Source of the DNA: Phycisphaerales bacterium UBA2266
GTDB taxonomy: Bacteria; Planctomycetota; Phycisphaerae; Sedimentisphaerales; Anaerobacaceae
Assembly (NCBI GenBank): GCA_002347125.1
Contig: DDXG01000323.1
Coordinates: 1-22,114 of the forward strand
Direction: 5' to 3'
Length of the DNA stretch: 22,114 nucleotides
Numbering within the stretch: the first letter of the stretch is position 1; the number at the start of each line of letters is the position of its first letter. Positions 12,712 through 22,106 of the stretch are shown here, one piece after another. A program made the position numbers and the translations under genes. The notes beneath the pieces are model-generated. The model was not told where the DNA came from, did not search any database, and was given only the letters and a program-made list of their open reading frames with translations.

Positions 12712-14376
12712 GTGTCCAAGGCATTTGAGTCGAGACTTCGGTTTGCCGCCCGCCGGCTGAGTGTGAATCTCCTGATTCACCGGGTCGGTTGGGTGCTGAT
12801 GACCGCCGCGGCTGTCCTGGCGCCGGCCATTCTCATCGAGCGGCTTCTGTCGATTGACCTGGTCAGCCGCTGGTCCGTGGCGATACTGGCGGGGGTTCTG
12901 GCGAGCCTGGCCATCGCCACATCGGTTCCCGCCTGGCCCGACCGGATGCAGGCGGCCCTGGTGCTGGATACACGATTGCGGCTGAAGGAACGGTTCAGCA
13001 CCACGCTGCTGCTGGCCTCTTCGCAGGACCCCTTTGCCCAGGCCGCCTGCCGCGAAGCCCGCGGCCGGGCCCACGGGCTGGATGTCCGCCGCCACTTCCC
13101 ATTGGAGGCCCCGCCGCGTTGGCGTCAGACCGCTTTTCTGTGGGTCGTCGTCGCCGCGATGGCGTTGTGGATGCCGCAGAAGGACCTTCTCGGCCTCCAG
13201 CGCCGCCGCCAACAGGAACAGACGCAGCAGCAACAGCAACAGCAGGCCCAGACAGAGGTGGTCGCGGCCGTCAGCGCCGTCGAGTCGGCCGTGCAGCAGT
13301 TGAACGATCCGAACCTCGCCGATGCCGTCGGCGACCTGCTTGCGACAGCACCGGCCGCCAGGCCCGCCGAGGTCAAGCGGGAGGCCATCCGCAAGCTGGG
13401 GGAGCTTGCCGACAAGATCCACGCGGTGCAGAACACGCCGCAGGCCGGCGCCGCCGAGATGCTCAAGAACATGCTCAAGGGCCTGCGCGGCTCGACAGAT
13501 GAGTTGTCGATGGAGCTGCGCAACGCACTGGCCAAAGGCGATTTCGCCCAGGCCCGCCGGTTGATGGCCGATCTGCAGAAGGTCCTGGCCGCCGGGCAGA
13601 GGGACGATGCCGAACGAAAGCAACTGTCCGAACAATTTGAGAATCTGGCCAGGGAACTCCAGGCCCTGGCCGACAAGCAGCAGTTGTTCGAGAAGGAACT
13701 GGAGAAGCTCGGCCTCGACAAGTCGCTGGCGCAGTTGGACCCGGACAAGCTGCGGGAGGCCCTCAAGAAGGCCGGCATCAGCAATGAACTGCTCGAAAAG
13801 CTGATGCAGCAGGCCGCGGCCTGCGATAACGCCTCGGGCCGGTGCTCGGCCCTGGCCCAGGCCCTGGCCGGATGCGCCGGGTCGGGCGGGCTCTCGGCCG
13901 GCGACCTGAGCGAGTTGCTCGACCAGTTGAGCGAGTTGGAGGCCCTCGACCTGCAACTGGCGGCCATGCAGGCGTCGCTGGCGGAAATCGCGAGGGCGAT
14001 CGCGGGGCTCGGGCAGGGGATGTGCGAGGGCCTCGGCGGACAGGGACCGTTCGCCGAAGGCGCCCTACAGGGTTCCGGTCCCGGCACGGGCGGTCCCGGC
14101 GTCGGTTTCGGCCCGCGCGACTCGGATTCGCAAGGCGACACGGCCACCGCCAAGACCATCGTGAAAAGCGACGCGAGCCAGGGGCCGGCGATCGCCAGTT
14201 GGTATTTCAAGGACGTGCAGATCAAAGGCCAGGCAACGCGTGATTTCTCGCAGGTCGTTCAGTCCGGCCGCGACCGTGCCGCCGAGGCCATCAGCCAGAA
14301 CGAGATACCCCGCAAGTACGAACAGGCCGTCAAGCAGTACTTCGGCGCCCTGGAGCAATCGCGGCGCGGCGAGTGA
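12712..14376 (+). CDS. Membrane-anchored coiled-coil protein of a MoxR/VWA cluster (DUF4175-like)
   Basis: A 554-residue protein read from GTG, with GGAGAG about 7 nt upstream. Hydrophobic segments at ~25-45, ~54-74 and ~138-155 anchor the N-terminus. A Gln-rich stretch (~164-178, encoded by CAG/CAA-rich DNA) leads into a long, Lys/Glu/Leu-rich predicted coiled coil to ~365 (e.g. LSEQFENLARELQAL and KELEKLGLDKSL). A Cys-containing segment (~374-391), more helix and a Gly-rich linker (~433-472) follow. The end has YFKDVQIKGQ and IPRKYEQAVKQYFGAL. I recognise the architecture as that of large envelope proteins next to VWA and MoxR genes (DUF4175-like), from memory and not a search. It is the first gene of the run; the next gene starts 45 bp later. 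A scaffold role at the membrane is inferred. Confidence 0.75.
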   Translation: MSKAFESRLRFAARRLSVNLLIHRVGWVLMTAAAVLAPAILIERLLSIDLVSRWSVAILAGVLASLAIATSVPAWPDRMQAALVLDTRLRLKERFSTTLLLASSQDPFAQAACREARGRAHGLDVRRHFPLEAPPRWRQTAFLWVVVAAMALWMPQKDLLGLQRRRQQEQTQQQQQQQAQTEVVAAVSAVESAVQQLNDPNLADAVGDLLATAPAARPAEVKREAIRKLGELADKIHAVQNTPQAGAAEMLKNMLKGLRGSTDELSMELRNALAKGDFAQARRLMADLQKVLAAGQRDDAERKQLSEQFENLARELQALADKQQLFEKELEKLGLDKSLAQLDPDKLREALKKAGISNELLEKLMQQAAACDNASGRCSALAQALAGCAGSGGLSAGDLSELLDQLSELEALDLQLAAMQASLAEIARAIAGLGQGMCEGLGGQGPFAEGALQGSGPGTGGPGVGFGPRDSDSQGDTATAKTIVKSDASQGPAIASWYFKDVQIKGQATRDFSQVVQSGRDRAAEAISQNEIPRKYEQAVKQYFGALEQSRRGE

Positions 14377-14421
14377 TGGACCCGCCGGTGACAACAACCA
14401 GAAAAGGAGACGGATTCGGCG

Positions 14422-15459
14422 ATGGGACAGGCCAGGACGTGGGTATGCCGGGGGGCGACGGTTGTGCTGCTGGTGGGGTTGTGTGTGGCGGCGGGGTTTT
14501 CCTGCAAGGGTCGTTCATCCGGTGCGGCCGGGACGGTTGTGCTCTATTGCTCGGTCGATCAGGCCGTCGCCGAACCCATCGTCGCGGAGTTTGAGAAACA
14601 GACCGGGATTCGGGTCCTCGCCCGGTACGACACGGAGGCCGCCAAGACCGTGGGCCTCGTCCAGCGGATCCGCACCGAGGCCGCGGCGCCCGTGGCGGAC
14701 GTCTTCTGGTCCGGCGAGATATTCCACACCATCCGGCTGGCCCGCGAGGGGCTGCTGGCCCCGTGGGAATCCGAGGCCTTCAACGACTGGCCCGACCCCT
14801 TCAAGGCGGCCGACCGCACCTGGTACGGCCTGGGCCTTCGCGGCCGCGTGATTGCGTATCATACCGGCCGTGTGTCTGGCGACGAAGCCCCCAGGAGCCT
14901 GGAGGCGCTTCTCGACGAGAAATGGAGCGGACGGATCGTGATGGCGGCTCCCGAGTTCGGAACCACCGGCGGCGATGTGGCAAGCTGGTTCGTCCATTAC
15001 GGTCCGCGGCGCGCCACCGAGATACTGCGAGGCCTTGCCGCCAACCGCGTTCGCCTGGTCGCCGGCAACAGCACCGCCGTGCGGATGGTCGCCACCGGCC
15101 AGGCCGACGTGTGCATGACCGATACCGACGATGTGTACGCCGCCCAGCGCAACAACTGGCCGGTGGCCTGCCACGGCTTGGACCAGGCGGGCAAGGGCTC
15201 GCTGGCGATTCCCAATACCGCGGCGGTTCTCAAAGGCGCCCCGCACCCCGAACAGGCCTCGGCCCTGATGACCTTCATCCTGGGCGGCACAGTCGAGGAG
15301 ATGCTGGCCCGCAGTGACTCTCACAACGGCCCGGTCCAGGCCGATCTGTCCGAGGAATTCGCCCAATACGCCATCCAGCCGGCGCTGAGCGTCGACTACG
15401 AGGATGTGGCGGACATGTTGCCCCAGGCCATTGCGACGGCGATGGAGATACTCAGGTGA
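14422..15459 (+). CDS. ABC transporter solute-binding protein, iron(III)/AfuA-like family
   Basis: A 345-residue exported binding protein of the type 2 periplasmic fold. The N-terminus (to ~28) is a signal sequence with a cysteine at 28 (GFSC); the lipobox is poor (Gly at -3), so lipidation is uncertain. The mature part begins TVVLYCSVDQAVAEPIV, then ADVFWSGEI (~93-101), which is typical of the Fe(III)/phosphonate/thiamine-type binding proteins, and later GDVASWFVHYG, NSTAVRMVATGQADVCMTD and AIPNTAAVLKGAPH. The paired tyrosines often used to bind Fe(III) are not obvious, so the ligand may be something else. AAGGAGA lies 11 nt before the ATG. The stop overlaps the GTG of the permease gene (GTGA), which shows translational coupling. 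No ATP-binding subunit is encoded in the window. Confidence 0.88.
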   Translation: MGQARTWVCRGATVVLLVGLCVAAGFSCKGRSSGAAGTVVLYCSVDQAVAEPIVAEFEKQTGIRVLARYDTEAAKTVGLVQRIRTEAAAPVADVFWSGEIFHTIRLAREGLLAPWESEAFNDWPDPFKAADRTWYGLGLRGRVIAYHTGRVSGDEAPRSLEALLDEKWSGRIVMAAPEFGTTGGDVASWFVHYGPRRATEILRGLAANRVRLVAGNSTAVRMVATGQADVCMTDTDDVYAAQRNNWPVACHGLDQAGKGSLAIPNTAAVLKGAPHPEQASALMTFILGGTVEEMLARSDSHNGPVQADLSEEFAQYAIQPALSVDYEDVADMLPQAIATAMEILR

Positions 15460-17957
15460 AACCGGCTCGAGTGGCCACGGTGGGATTGCCCGCGGCAGGC
15501 CTCGTCCTCTGGGCCTTGGTGATTGGCGCGCCTCTGGCGGTCCTGTTGGCGGCGGCCCTGAGCGCCCGCGCGGCGCCGACGGGCGTCTCCATCTCGATAG
15601 ACCTGGCCGGTTCGTTTGCATCCGCGGCCGGCATTGCCGCCGTGGCGGTGCTTCTGGGGTGGTTTCCCGGGCGATTGCTCGCAGCAGCATCGCGCGCCGC
15701 GCCGGTCCTGCTGCTGTTGCTCCTGCTGCCGCTGATACTCCCGCAATACCTGTTGTACTATGCGTGGCAGATGCTCCTGAGCCCCACGACGTCGCTTGGA
15801 GCGTACCTGTCCGGCCGCCCGGCGGCCGCCCGTGCGGTCTCGACGGCGACCACCTGGTTCGTCCTTGCGACCTGGTGCTGGTCCCTGGCGGCGCTGATTC
15901 TCTCGCAGGCATGGCGCAACATCGACCGTGCAGTCTGGGACATGGCGGCCCTGGACGCCCGCCGTCTGCGGCGATTCCTCTGTGTCACGCTGCCGCTGCT
16001 GGGTCGAGGCCTGCTGCTGGCGTGGGGTTGCTGCTTCGTGTTGATTCTGTCGGAGTTCGGCACGTTTCACCTGGCGGGCATTCGCACGTTCGGCACCGAG
16101 CTGGCCGTGCTGTACCAATTAACGGGCTCGTCGCCCGCCGTCGCCACCGCGGCCTGGCCGGTGGCCGTGGTCGCCGCGGTCGTGGCGGTCGCGGCCACAG
16201 CGATGCACCGCCAGTGGTTCCGGACGGCCAGGCCCGCCTGCGGCGCCGTCGAACCCAGGAGACTGGACTGGATGGTGGTGGCGGCTATGGTTGGGTTGAC
16301 CTGCGGGGCCCCGGTGGCCATTCTGGCGATGGGGCTCGAAGGGACCCAGGGGTTTCGACGGTTTGGCCGGCTGCACATTGACGAGCTGCTCTACTCGCTG
16401 CTGATCGGTTGCCTGACGGCTGCCGCAGCCCACCTGATCGGCTGGGCGGTCCTGGCGGTCGCCGACTCGGATGACCGGGGCCGTGCCTGTCACAAGTCTC
16501 TGATACGGTGGCGGGCGGGGTTCATCCTGGTCGTCCGATGCACCATTCTGGCGGCCATGTTCCTGCCCGGCTCGCTCATGGCGGTGGGGCTATTGCAGGT
16601 GCTGGCCATTGGCGGGGCCCCGGACTGCCTGCGAAACGGCTGGCCCGTGGTGGCGATGGGACAGGGGGCCCGATTCGCGGGTCTGGCCATGATTGTGTTC
16701 ATGTTGACGAGGTACCCCGATCGCAGACGCCTGTCCGAGATGGCCGCCCTCGACGGCGCCGGCCCTTGGCGAACATGGTGGCTTGTCCACGCCCCCAGGG
16801 TCTGGCCGGTCCTGCTGGGCGGATTCCTGTTGGTGGTCGCATTGAGCCTCACGGAGCTGTCGGCCACGATGGTGCTCCTGCCGCCGGGCCTGCCCAACTT
16901 CGCCCAGCGGCTGCTCAATCAGATGCACTACGCCAGGGACCAGCAGGTCATCGCGTCGTGCCTGATCCTGATCACGGCCCTGATGGCACTGTGCGTCGGG
17001 GTAGTCCTGTTGCTGGTGGTGGTCCGGCGGCGCTGGTCGGCCGCGTGCTTGGTTCTTCTGCTGGCTCTGGCCACGGGCGCCGGTTGCAGACGCCATCCGG
17101 GCGACGGGCCGGACGTCGTCCGTTCGTTCGGGCGGACCGGCTCAGGCGCCGGGGAATTCCTGTACCCCAGGGCGATCGACTACGAGCCGGGCGGGCACGT
17201 CCTTGTGGTCGATAAGACCGGTCGCATTCAGCGGCTGACCGAGACGGGACAGCCCGAAGCCAGCATCCAGATGCCCTTGATTGAGGCCGGCCACCCCACC
17301 GGCCTGACAGTGGGGCCGGACGGTCGTCTCTATGTGGCCGATACGCACTATCACCGCGTGTTGATGTTCTCGGCGGCCGGGCAAATCGTCGGCGAATTCG
17401 GTTCCTTCGGCCGCGACGACGGTTGCTTCATCTATCCAACCGATGTCGAACACGGACCCGATGGGCGCCTCTATGTCAGTGAATACGGCGGCAACGACCG
17501 GGTCAGCGTCTTCACCGCGGACGGCGACTTTCTGTTCAGTTTCGGCAGCCCCGGCCCCGGCCCCGACCAGTTCTCACGCCCCAGCGCCCTGTGCATCGAC
17601 CCCGACCGCCAAGTGCTCTACGTCGCCGATGCCTGCAACCACCGCATCGGCGTCTATGACTTGGAAGGCCGCTTGCAGAGCTACATCGGCGAGCCGGGTC
17701 GTGCCCCCGGGCAGTTGCGATACCCATACGACCTCGTGTTGCTCGACGGCTCAACCGGCCCGGAGCTGGTGGTCTGCGAGTACGGCAACAACCGGATACA
17801 GGTCTTTGACTCGACCTGTCGAAGCGTGGCAGTCTACGGCCAGGCCGGGCGCGCCCTCGGCCAGTTGGCCTATCCGTGGGGCGTGGCCGTCGGTCCAAAG
17901 CGGCAGGTGTTCGTTGTGGACGCGGGCAACAATCGAATTCAGGTGTGGCGGCTTTGA
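15456..17957 (+). CDS. ABC transporter permease (FbpB/ThiP-like, two halves) fused to NHL β-propeller
   Basis: An 833-residue fusion. Residues ~1-525 form a double permease with about 12 membrane segments and two EAA-type loops that contact a transporter ATPase: DMAALDARRLRRF...LP (~162-180) and EMAALDGAGPWRTWW...AP (~428-447). Residues ~524-526 are RRR, followed by a further hydrophobic segment (528-543) ending in GAGC (Cys544). This looks like a lipoprotein signal peptide. Residues ~553-833 are about six NHL repeats (GRLYVADTHYHRVLMF, LYVSEYGGNDRVSVF, VLYVADACNHRIGVY, VFVVDAGNNRIQVW). Topology puts the propeller outside the cytoplasm. There is no stop between the parts, but in-frame GTG codons at 17016 and 17019 could start a separate lipoprotein. 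I see no good ribosome binding site there. It overlaps its neighbours by GTGA and TTGA. Confidence 0.85.
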   Translation: MKPARVATVGLPAAGLVLWALVIGAPLAVLLAAALSARAAPTGVSISIDLAGSFASAAGIAAVAVLLGWFPGRLLAAASRAAPVLLLLLLLPLILPQYLLYYAWQMLLSPTTSLGAYLSGRPAAARAVSTATTWFVLATWCWSLAALILSQAWRNIDRAVWDMAALDARRLRRFLCVTLPLLGRGLLLAWGCCFVLILSEFGTFHLAGIRTFGTELAVLYQLTGSSPAVATAAWPVAVVAAVVAVAATAMHRQWFRTARPACGAVEPRRLDWMVVAAMVGLTCGAPVAILAMGLEGTQGFRRFGRLHIDELLYSLLIGCLTAAAAHLIGWAVLAVADSDDRGRACHKSLIRWRAGFILVVRCTILAAMFLPGSLMAVGLLQVLAIGGAPDCLRNGWPVVAMGQGARFAGLAMIVFMLTRYPDRRRLSEMAALDGAGPWRTWWLVHAPRVWPVLLGGFLLVVALSLTELSATMVLLPPGLPNFAQRLLNQMHYARDQQVIASCLILITALMALCVGVVLLLVVVRRRWSAACLVLLLALATGAGCRRHPGDGPDVVRSFGRTGSGAGEFLYPRAIDYEPGGHVLVVDKTGRIQRLTETGQPEASIQMPLIEAGHPTGLTVGPDGRLYVADTHYHRVLMFSAAGQIVGEFGSFGRDDGCFIYPTDVEHGPDGRLYVSEYGGNDRVSVFTADGDFLFSFGSPGPGPDQFSRPSALCIDPDRQVLYVADACNHRIGVYDLEGRLQSYIGEPGRAPGQLRYPYDLVLLDGSTGPELVVCEYGNNRIQVFDSTCRSVAVYGQAGRALGQLAYPWGVAVGPKRQVFVVDAGNNRIQVWRL
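17941..17945 (+). promoter_or_regulatory. Ribosome binding site for the TTG start at 17954
   Basis: AGGTG lies 8 nt before TTG at 17954, which overlaps the preceding stop as TTGA. This matches the GTGA overlap used one gene earlier. The in-frame GTG at 17945 has no site ahead of it. Confidence 0.6.
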
Positions 17958-20911
17958 ACGACGCATACGGGCTATATTTCGCTCAACCGTGGTTTCTGGC
18001 GACCAGCGTGGTTGTGATTCCCCTGGTCTGGCTGGCGCTGCGGCGGCTTGGCGCCCTCGGCCGCGTGCGGCGGGCGATGGCGATTGCCCTTCGCTGCATA
18101 CTGGTCCTGTTGCTGGTGTGCCTGTTGGCTCGACCGATGCTGACCCGCCAGAGCCGGCAGTTGACGGTCGTGGCGGTTCTGGACCGCAGTCTGTCGATCC
18201 CGCCGAACCTCCGCGAGCCAATGGTGGACTATCTATCCATCGCGGCCGCGGCCCGTCAGGACGCGGACCTCTTCGCCGTCGTGGATGTCGCCGAGGCCGC
18301 GAGCATCTCCAAGTTGCCCTCAATCGACACCGAGGTCCGCCGCCGCAATACGAACCTGACGGGCCTGCAATCCCGCCTGGCCGATGGAATCAAGATGGCG
18401 ATGGCCATCCTGCCGCCGGACGTCGCGGCGCGGATCGTGCTGCTCAGCGAAGGCAACGAGACCAGCGGCAGCCTCGCGGAAGCCGCCCGCACGGCCGCGG
18501 CCAACGGCATACCCATCGACGTGGTGCCGATCCGCTATCGCAGCGAGAGCGAGGTGATCTTCCGGCGGCTGGCCGCTCCGACCCGCGCGCGAAGCTCCGA
18601 GACCGTCGCGCTGCGGTTCATTCTCGACAGCACGCGGGCCGTCCGGGGCAAGCTGCACCTGATGCTCAACGACGAGCCCGTGGACCTCGTGCCGGATTCG
18701 CCCGACCTGGCCGCCGACGTCGAGCTTCGCAGCGGCACGAACGTCCAGACCGTGTCCATCCCCGTCGGCACGCGGGGGATTCACGCCTTCGAGGCGCAGT
18801 TCATCCCCGATGATTCCGCCGATGACGGCATCGAGGAGAACAACCGGGCCGGCGCGATTGTCTACGTCGCCGGACCGGGGCACATTATGGTGATGGATAC
18901 CGACGGCCGATCGGGCGCTGCCCTGGCCGAGGCCCTTTCCCAGACCGCGATGGAAGTCCGCTACACGCACATCAGCGACCTGACCGACAACCTCGCCCGG
19001 CTCATCGACGTCGATGCCCTGGTCCTGGCCAACGTCGATGCCGCATCGTTGACCTTCCAGCAGCAGGAAATGCTGTGCCGTTACGTCGGCGACCTGGGGG
19101 GCGGCCTGGTGATGGTAGGGGGGCCCAACGCCTTCGGCGCCGGCGGGTGGATCGGCTCGCCTGTGGCGCGGATACTACCCGTCGATCCGGACCCGCCCCA
19201 GAAGCAACAAATGCCCAAAGGCGCTCTGGTGCTGATTATGCACGCCTGCGAGATGCCCCAGGGCAACTTCTGGGGTAAGAAGGTCGCCGCCGCGGCCGTG
19301 GGTACGCTGAGCCGCCTGGACCTGGCCGGGGTCCTCAGCTACGACTGGCAGGGGACCGACGACTGGGTCTTCCCGCTGGCCCCGGTCGGGGACAAGCAGA
19401 CGTTGGTCACGTCCATCGAGCAGATGCAAATGGGCGATATGCCCGATCTCGGGGCGCATCTGCAGAAGGCCTACGACGCCCTGACGGCCTGCGATGCCGC
19501 CCAGAAGCACGTCATTGTCATCAGCGACGGCGACCCGGCCCCGCCGACGCCGCAATTGCTCGCCCAGCTCAAACAGGCGCAGATCACCTGCACGGGCGTG
19601 GCGGTCTTTCCACATTCACCGGCCGATGTCCAGAGCCTCTTCAATGTGGCCCAGGGCACCGGCGGACGTTTCTACAACGTCACCGACCCGCAGCAGTTGC
19701 CGCAGATATTCATCAAAGAGGCCCAGGTCGTTCGCCGCGCGCTGGTGCAGGAAGAGACATTCATCCCGGAGTTGACCTACGGCCCCAGCGAGATCATGCG
19801 CGGCCTGCCGGGCGTCCCGGCGCTGGACGGCTTTGTCCTGACCGGCCCCAAGGCCGGATTCAGCCAGATCGTCCTGTCCGGCCCGGACAAAGACCCGATC
19901 CTGGCCACCGGCCAGACCGGTCTGGGCCGATGCGTGGCCTTTACCAGTTCCGCCGACGCCCGCTGGGCTTCCCAGTGGCTCACGTGGCCGCAGTTTCGTG
20001 CGTTCTGGGAGCAGGCCGTGCGGTGGGCCGGCGGCTCGCGCGAGTCGGCCGGCTGCGAGGTCTTCACCGATGTCGAGGGGCGCGACGTGACCATCACGGT
20101 CGAAACGGTCGATGCCGAGGGCCGGCTCATGCAGCTATCGAGCATCCAGGGCCAGGTGATCAGCCCGGAGATGGCGACCCAGCCGCTGCAACTGAGTCAG
20201 ACCGGCCCCGGCCAGTACACGGGCCGTTTCACTGCGCCGGGCTCCGGCAGCTACGTGGTGAACCTGCAATACCGACAGGTGGGCCCGGATGCCCGGACCC
20301 AGATCAAACACGCCGTAGTCACGATACCGTTTGCCCCGGAGTTTCGGGACCTCATCGACAACGAGCCCCTGCTGACGAGAATCAGCGACATGACCGGCGG
20401 CCGCATCCTTCCGGCCGACCCGAACCTGGCCGAACTCTACGAGCGGTCGGGCCTGGACTTCCCCAAGGCCTATCTGCCGCTGACCCGGCCGCTGCTGCTG
20501 GTCTGGGTCGTGGTCCTGCTGCTGGATGTGGCCGTGCGTCGTGTTGTGATTGATTTTCGAGCCATCGCGAGGCGGTTTTCACGAGCCGCCCGCAAACCCC
20601 AGACCGAGGCCGAGCAGGTGCTCAGCCGCCTCAAGGCCACGCGCAAGCAGGTCCACGACAAGATGGTCTCGACTGCCGCCGACGCCGCGCGGCGCTACGA
20701 GGCCGGCGAAATCGGCGATGCGAAGCCGCCGGCCCTCAAAGCGGCCCAAGCCAAACCGGCCGGCAAGGACGAAGAACAGACGCCGCCGCCGAAACCCGCC
20801 GGCGAACCGGAGCGTTCACACATTGACAGACTGCTGCGGGCCAAGCGAAAGGCCTCCGGTCGGGACGAAGACCGAGGGACGAGAGACGAGGCAACAGGCA
20901 ATAGGCAATAG
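17954..20911 (+). CDS. Large membrane protein with two VWA-type domains and a GATase-like domain
   Basis: A 985-residue protein, probably starting at TTG 17954. Two hydrophobic segments (~14-31 and ~45-62) precede a first VWA domain (~70-195) with an intact MIDAS start, Asp77-x-Ser79-x-Ser81 (VLDRSLS), and LLSEGNE. A β-domain follows (~200-300), then a class-I-glutamine-amidotransferase-like region (~305-400, VMDTDGRSG, DALVLANVD, LGGGLVMVGGPNAFGAGGW). In the second VWA-like region (~420-590) the first motif is MHACEMPQG instead of DxSxS, so metal binding there is probably lost, though HVIVISDGDP remains. EQAVRWAGG (~686) and a β-sandwich come next, then one membrane segment (~843-862) and a charged Lys/Ala/Pro-rich tail. 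This architecture is common in planctomycete MoxR clusters. The last ~14 codons run into low-complexity DNA. Confidence 0.87.
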   Translation: MNDAYGLYFAQPWFLATSVVVIPLVWLALRRLGALGRVRRAMAIALRCILVLLLVCLLARPMLTRQSRQLTVVAVLDRSLSIPPNLREPMVDYLSIAAAARQDADLFAVVDVAEAASISKLPSIDTEVRRRNTNLTGLQSRLADGIKMAMAILPPDVAARIVLLSEGNETSGSLAEAARTAAANGIPIDVVPIRYRSESEVIFRRLAAPTRARSSETVALRFILDSTRAVRGKLHLMLNDEPVDLVPDSPDLAADVELRSGTNVQTVSIPVGTRGIHAFEAQFIPDDSADDGIEENNRAGAIVYVAGPGHIMVMDTDGRSGAALAEALSQTAMEVRYTHISDLTDNLARLIDVDALVLANVDAASLTFQQQEMLCRYVGDLGGGLVMVGGPNAFGAGGWIGSPVARILPVDPDPPQKQQMPKGALVLIMHACEMPQGNFWGKKVAAAAVGTLSRLDLAGVLSYDWQGTDDWVFPLAPVGDKQTLVTSIEQMQMGDMPDLGAHLQKAYDALTACDAAQKHVIVISDGDPAPPTPQLLAQLKQAQITCTGVAVFPHSPADVQSLFNVAQGTGGRFYNVTDPQQLPQIFIKEAQVVRRALVQEETFIPELTYGPSEIMRGLPGVPALDGFVLTGPKAGFSQIVLSGPDKDPILATGQTGLGRCVAFTSSADARWASQWLTWPQFRAFWEQAVRWAGGSRESAGCEVFTDVEGRDVTITVETVDAEGRLMQLSSIQGQVISPEMATQPLQLSQTGPGQYTGRFTAPGSGSYVVNLQYRQVGPDARTQIKHAVVTIPFAPEFRDLIDNEPLLTRISDMTGGRILPADPNLAELYERSGLDFPKAYLPLTRPLLLVWVVVLLLDVAVRRVVIDFRAIARRFSRAARKPQTEAEQVLSRLKATRKQVHDKMVSTAADAARRYEAGEIGDAKPPALKAAQAKPAGKDEEQTPPPKPAGEPERSHIDRLLRAKRKASGRDEDRGTRDEATGNRQ

Positions 20912-20917
20912 ACAATA
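20876..20917. repeat. Low-complexity repeat spanning the VWA stop codon
   Basis: GGGACGAGAGACGAGG and then AGGCAATAGGCAATAGACAATA are degenerate short tandem repeats. They encode the last residues of the VWA protein (GTRDEATGNRQ) and supply its stop codon, then run into the 24-bp spacer before the MoxR gene. Codon use differs sharply from the surrounding GC-rich genes. Confidence 0.6.
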
Positions 20918-20935
20918 TAGATCCAGGAGACGAAA

Positions 20936-21961
<1,026 letters not shown>

Positions 21962-21990
21962 GAAATCAAGAATCAAGAATCAAAAAGCAA
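21962..21990. repeat. AATCAAG low-complexity tract after MoxR
   Basis: Directly after the MoxR stop, GAATCAA-type heptamers recur (AATCAAG, AATCAAG, AATCAAA), an AT-rich tract unlike the genes. It resembles in style, but not in sequence, the tract at 20876-20917. Confidence 0.55.
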
Positions 21991-22010
21991 ATCCCGACGC
22001 ACGTCGGGAT
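21991..22010. repeat. Perfect 9-bp palindrome
   Basis: ATCCCGACG and CGTCGGGAT form a perfect inverted repeat around CA, 29 bp after the MoxR gene. It is a REP-like element or could act as a terminator hairpin, although no T-run follows. Confidence 0.7.
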
Positions 22011-22034
22011 GGCAAAATGCAAAAGGATGCCGAC

Positions 22035-22106
22035 GGGTGTGGCGGCCTTTGCCGAAGGCAAGGGCCGGATCAAGCCGGCTCTTGACCATACGAAAGGCTG
22101 CCACCC
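22035..22106. repeat. Long imperfect dyad near window end
   Basis: GGGTGTGGCGGCCTTT (22035-22050) pairs with AAAGGCTGCCACCC (22093-22106) with one bulge and one mismatch. An inner stem, GCCTTTGCC with GGCAAGGGC around GAA (22045-22065), competes with it. It looks like a palindromic extragenic element. No open frame with a start signal was seen here. Confidence 0.5.

Noticed and set aside
13210..13260. CAG/CAA run as an expanded triplet repeat
   Set aside because: The Gln codons are mixed and interrupted, and they lie at the beginning of a long coiled coil where Gln-rich sequence is usual. Not a separate repeat element.
12487..13956. 489-codon open frame on the minus strand opposite the coiled-coil gene
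   Set aside because: It runs through the intergenic region and promoter without a start site. Its Leu/Gln/Gly-rich composition is what complementing the coiled-coil codons gives.
14515..15912. 465-codon open frame on the minus strand opposite the solute-binding and permease genes
   Set aside because: The plus-strand genes have clear family motifs and overlap signals; the opposite frame shows no domain.
17876..17953. Upstream start for the VWA protein
   Set aside because: It would overlap the permease-propeller gene by 82 bp with basic, non-homologous residues. TTG at 17954 has AGGTG and the same style of stop overlap as the gene before it.
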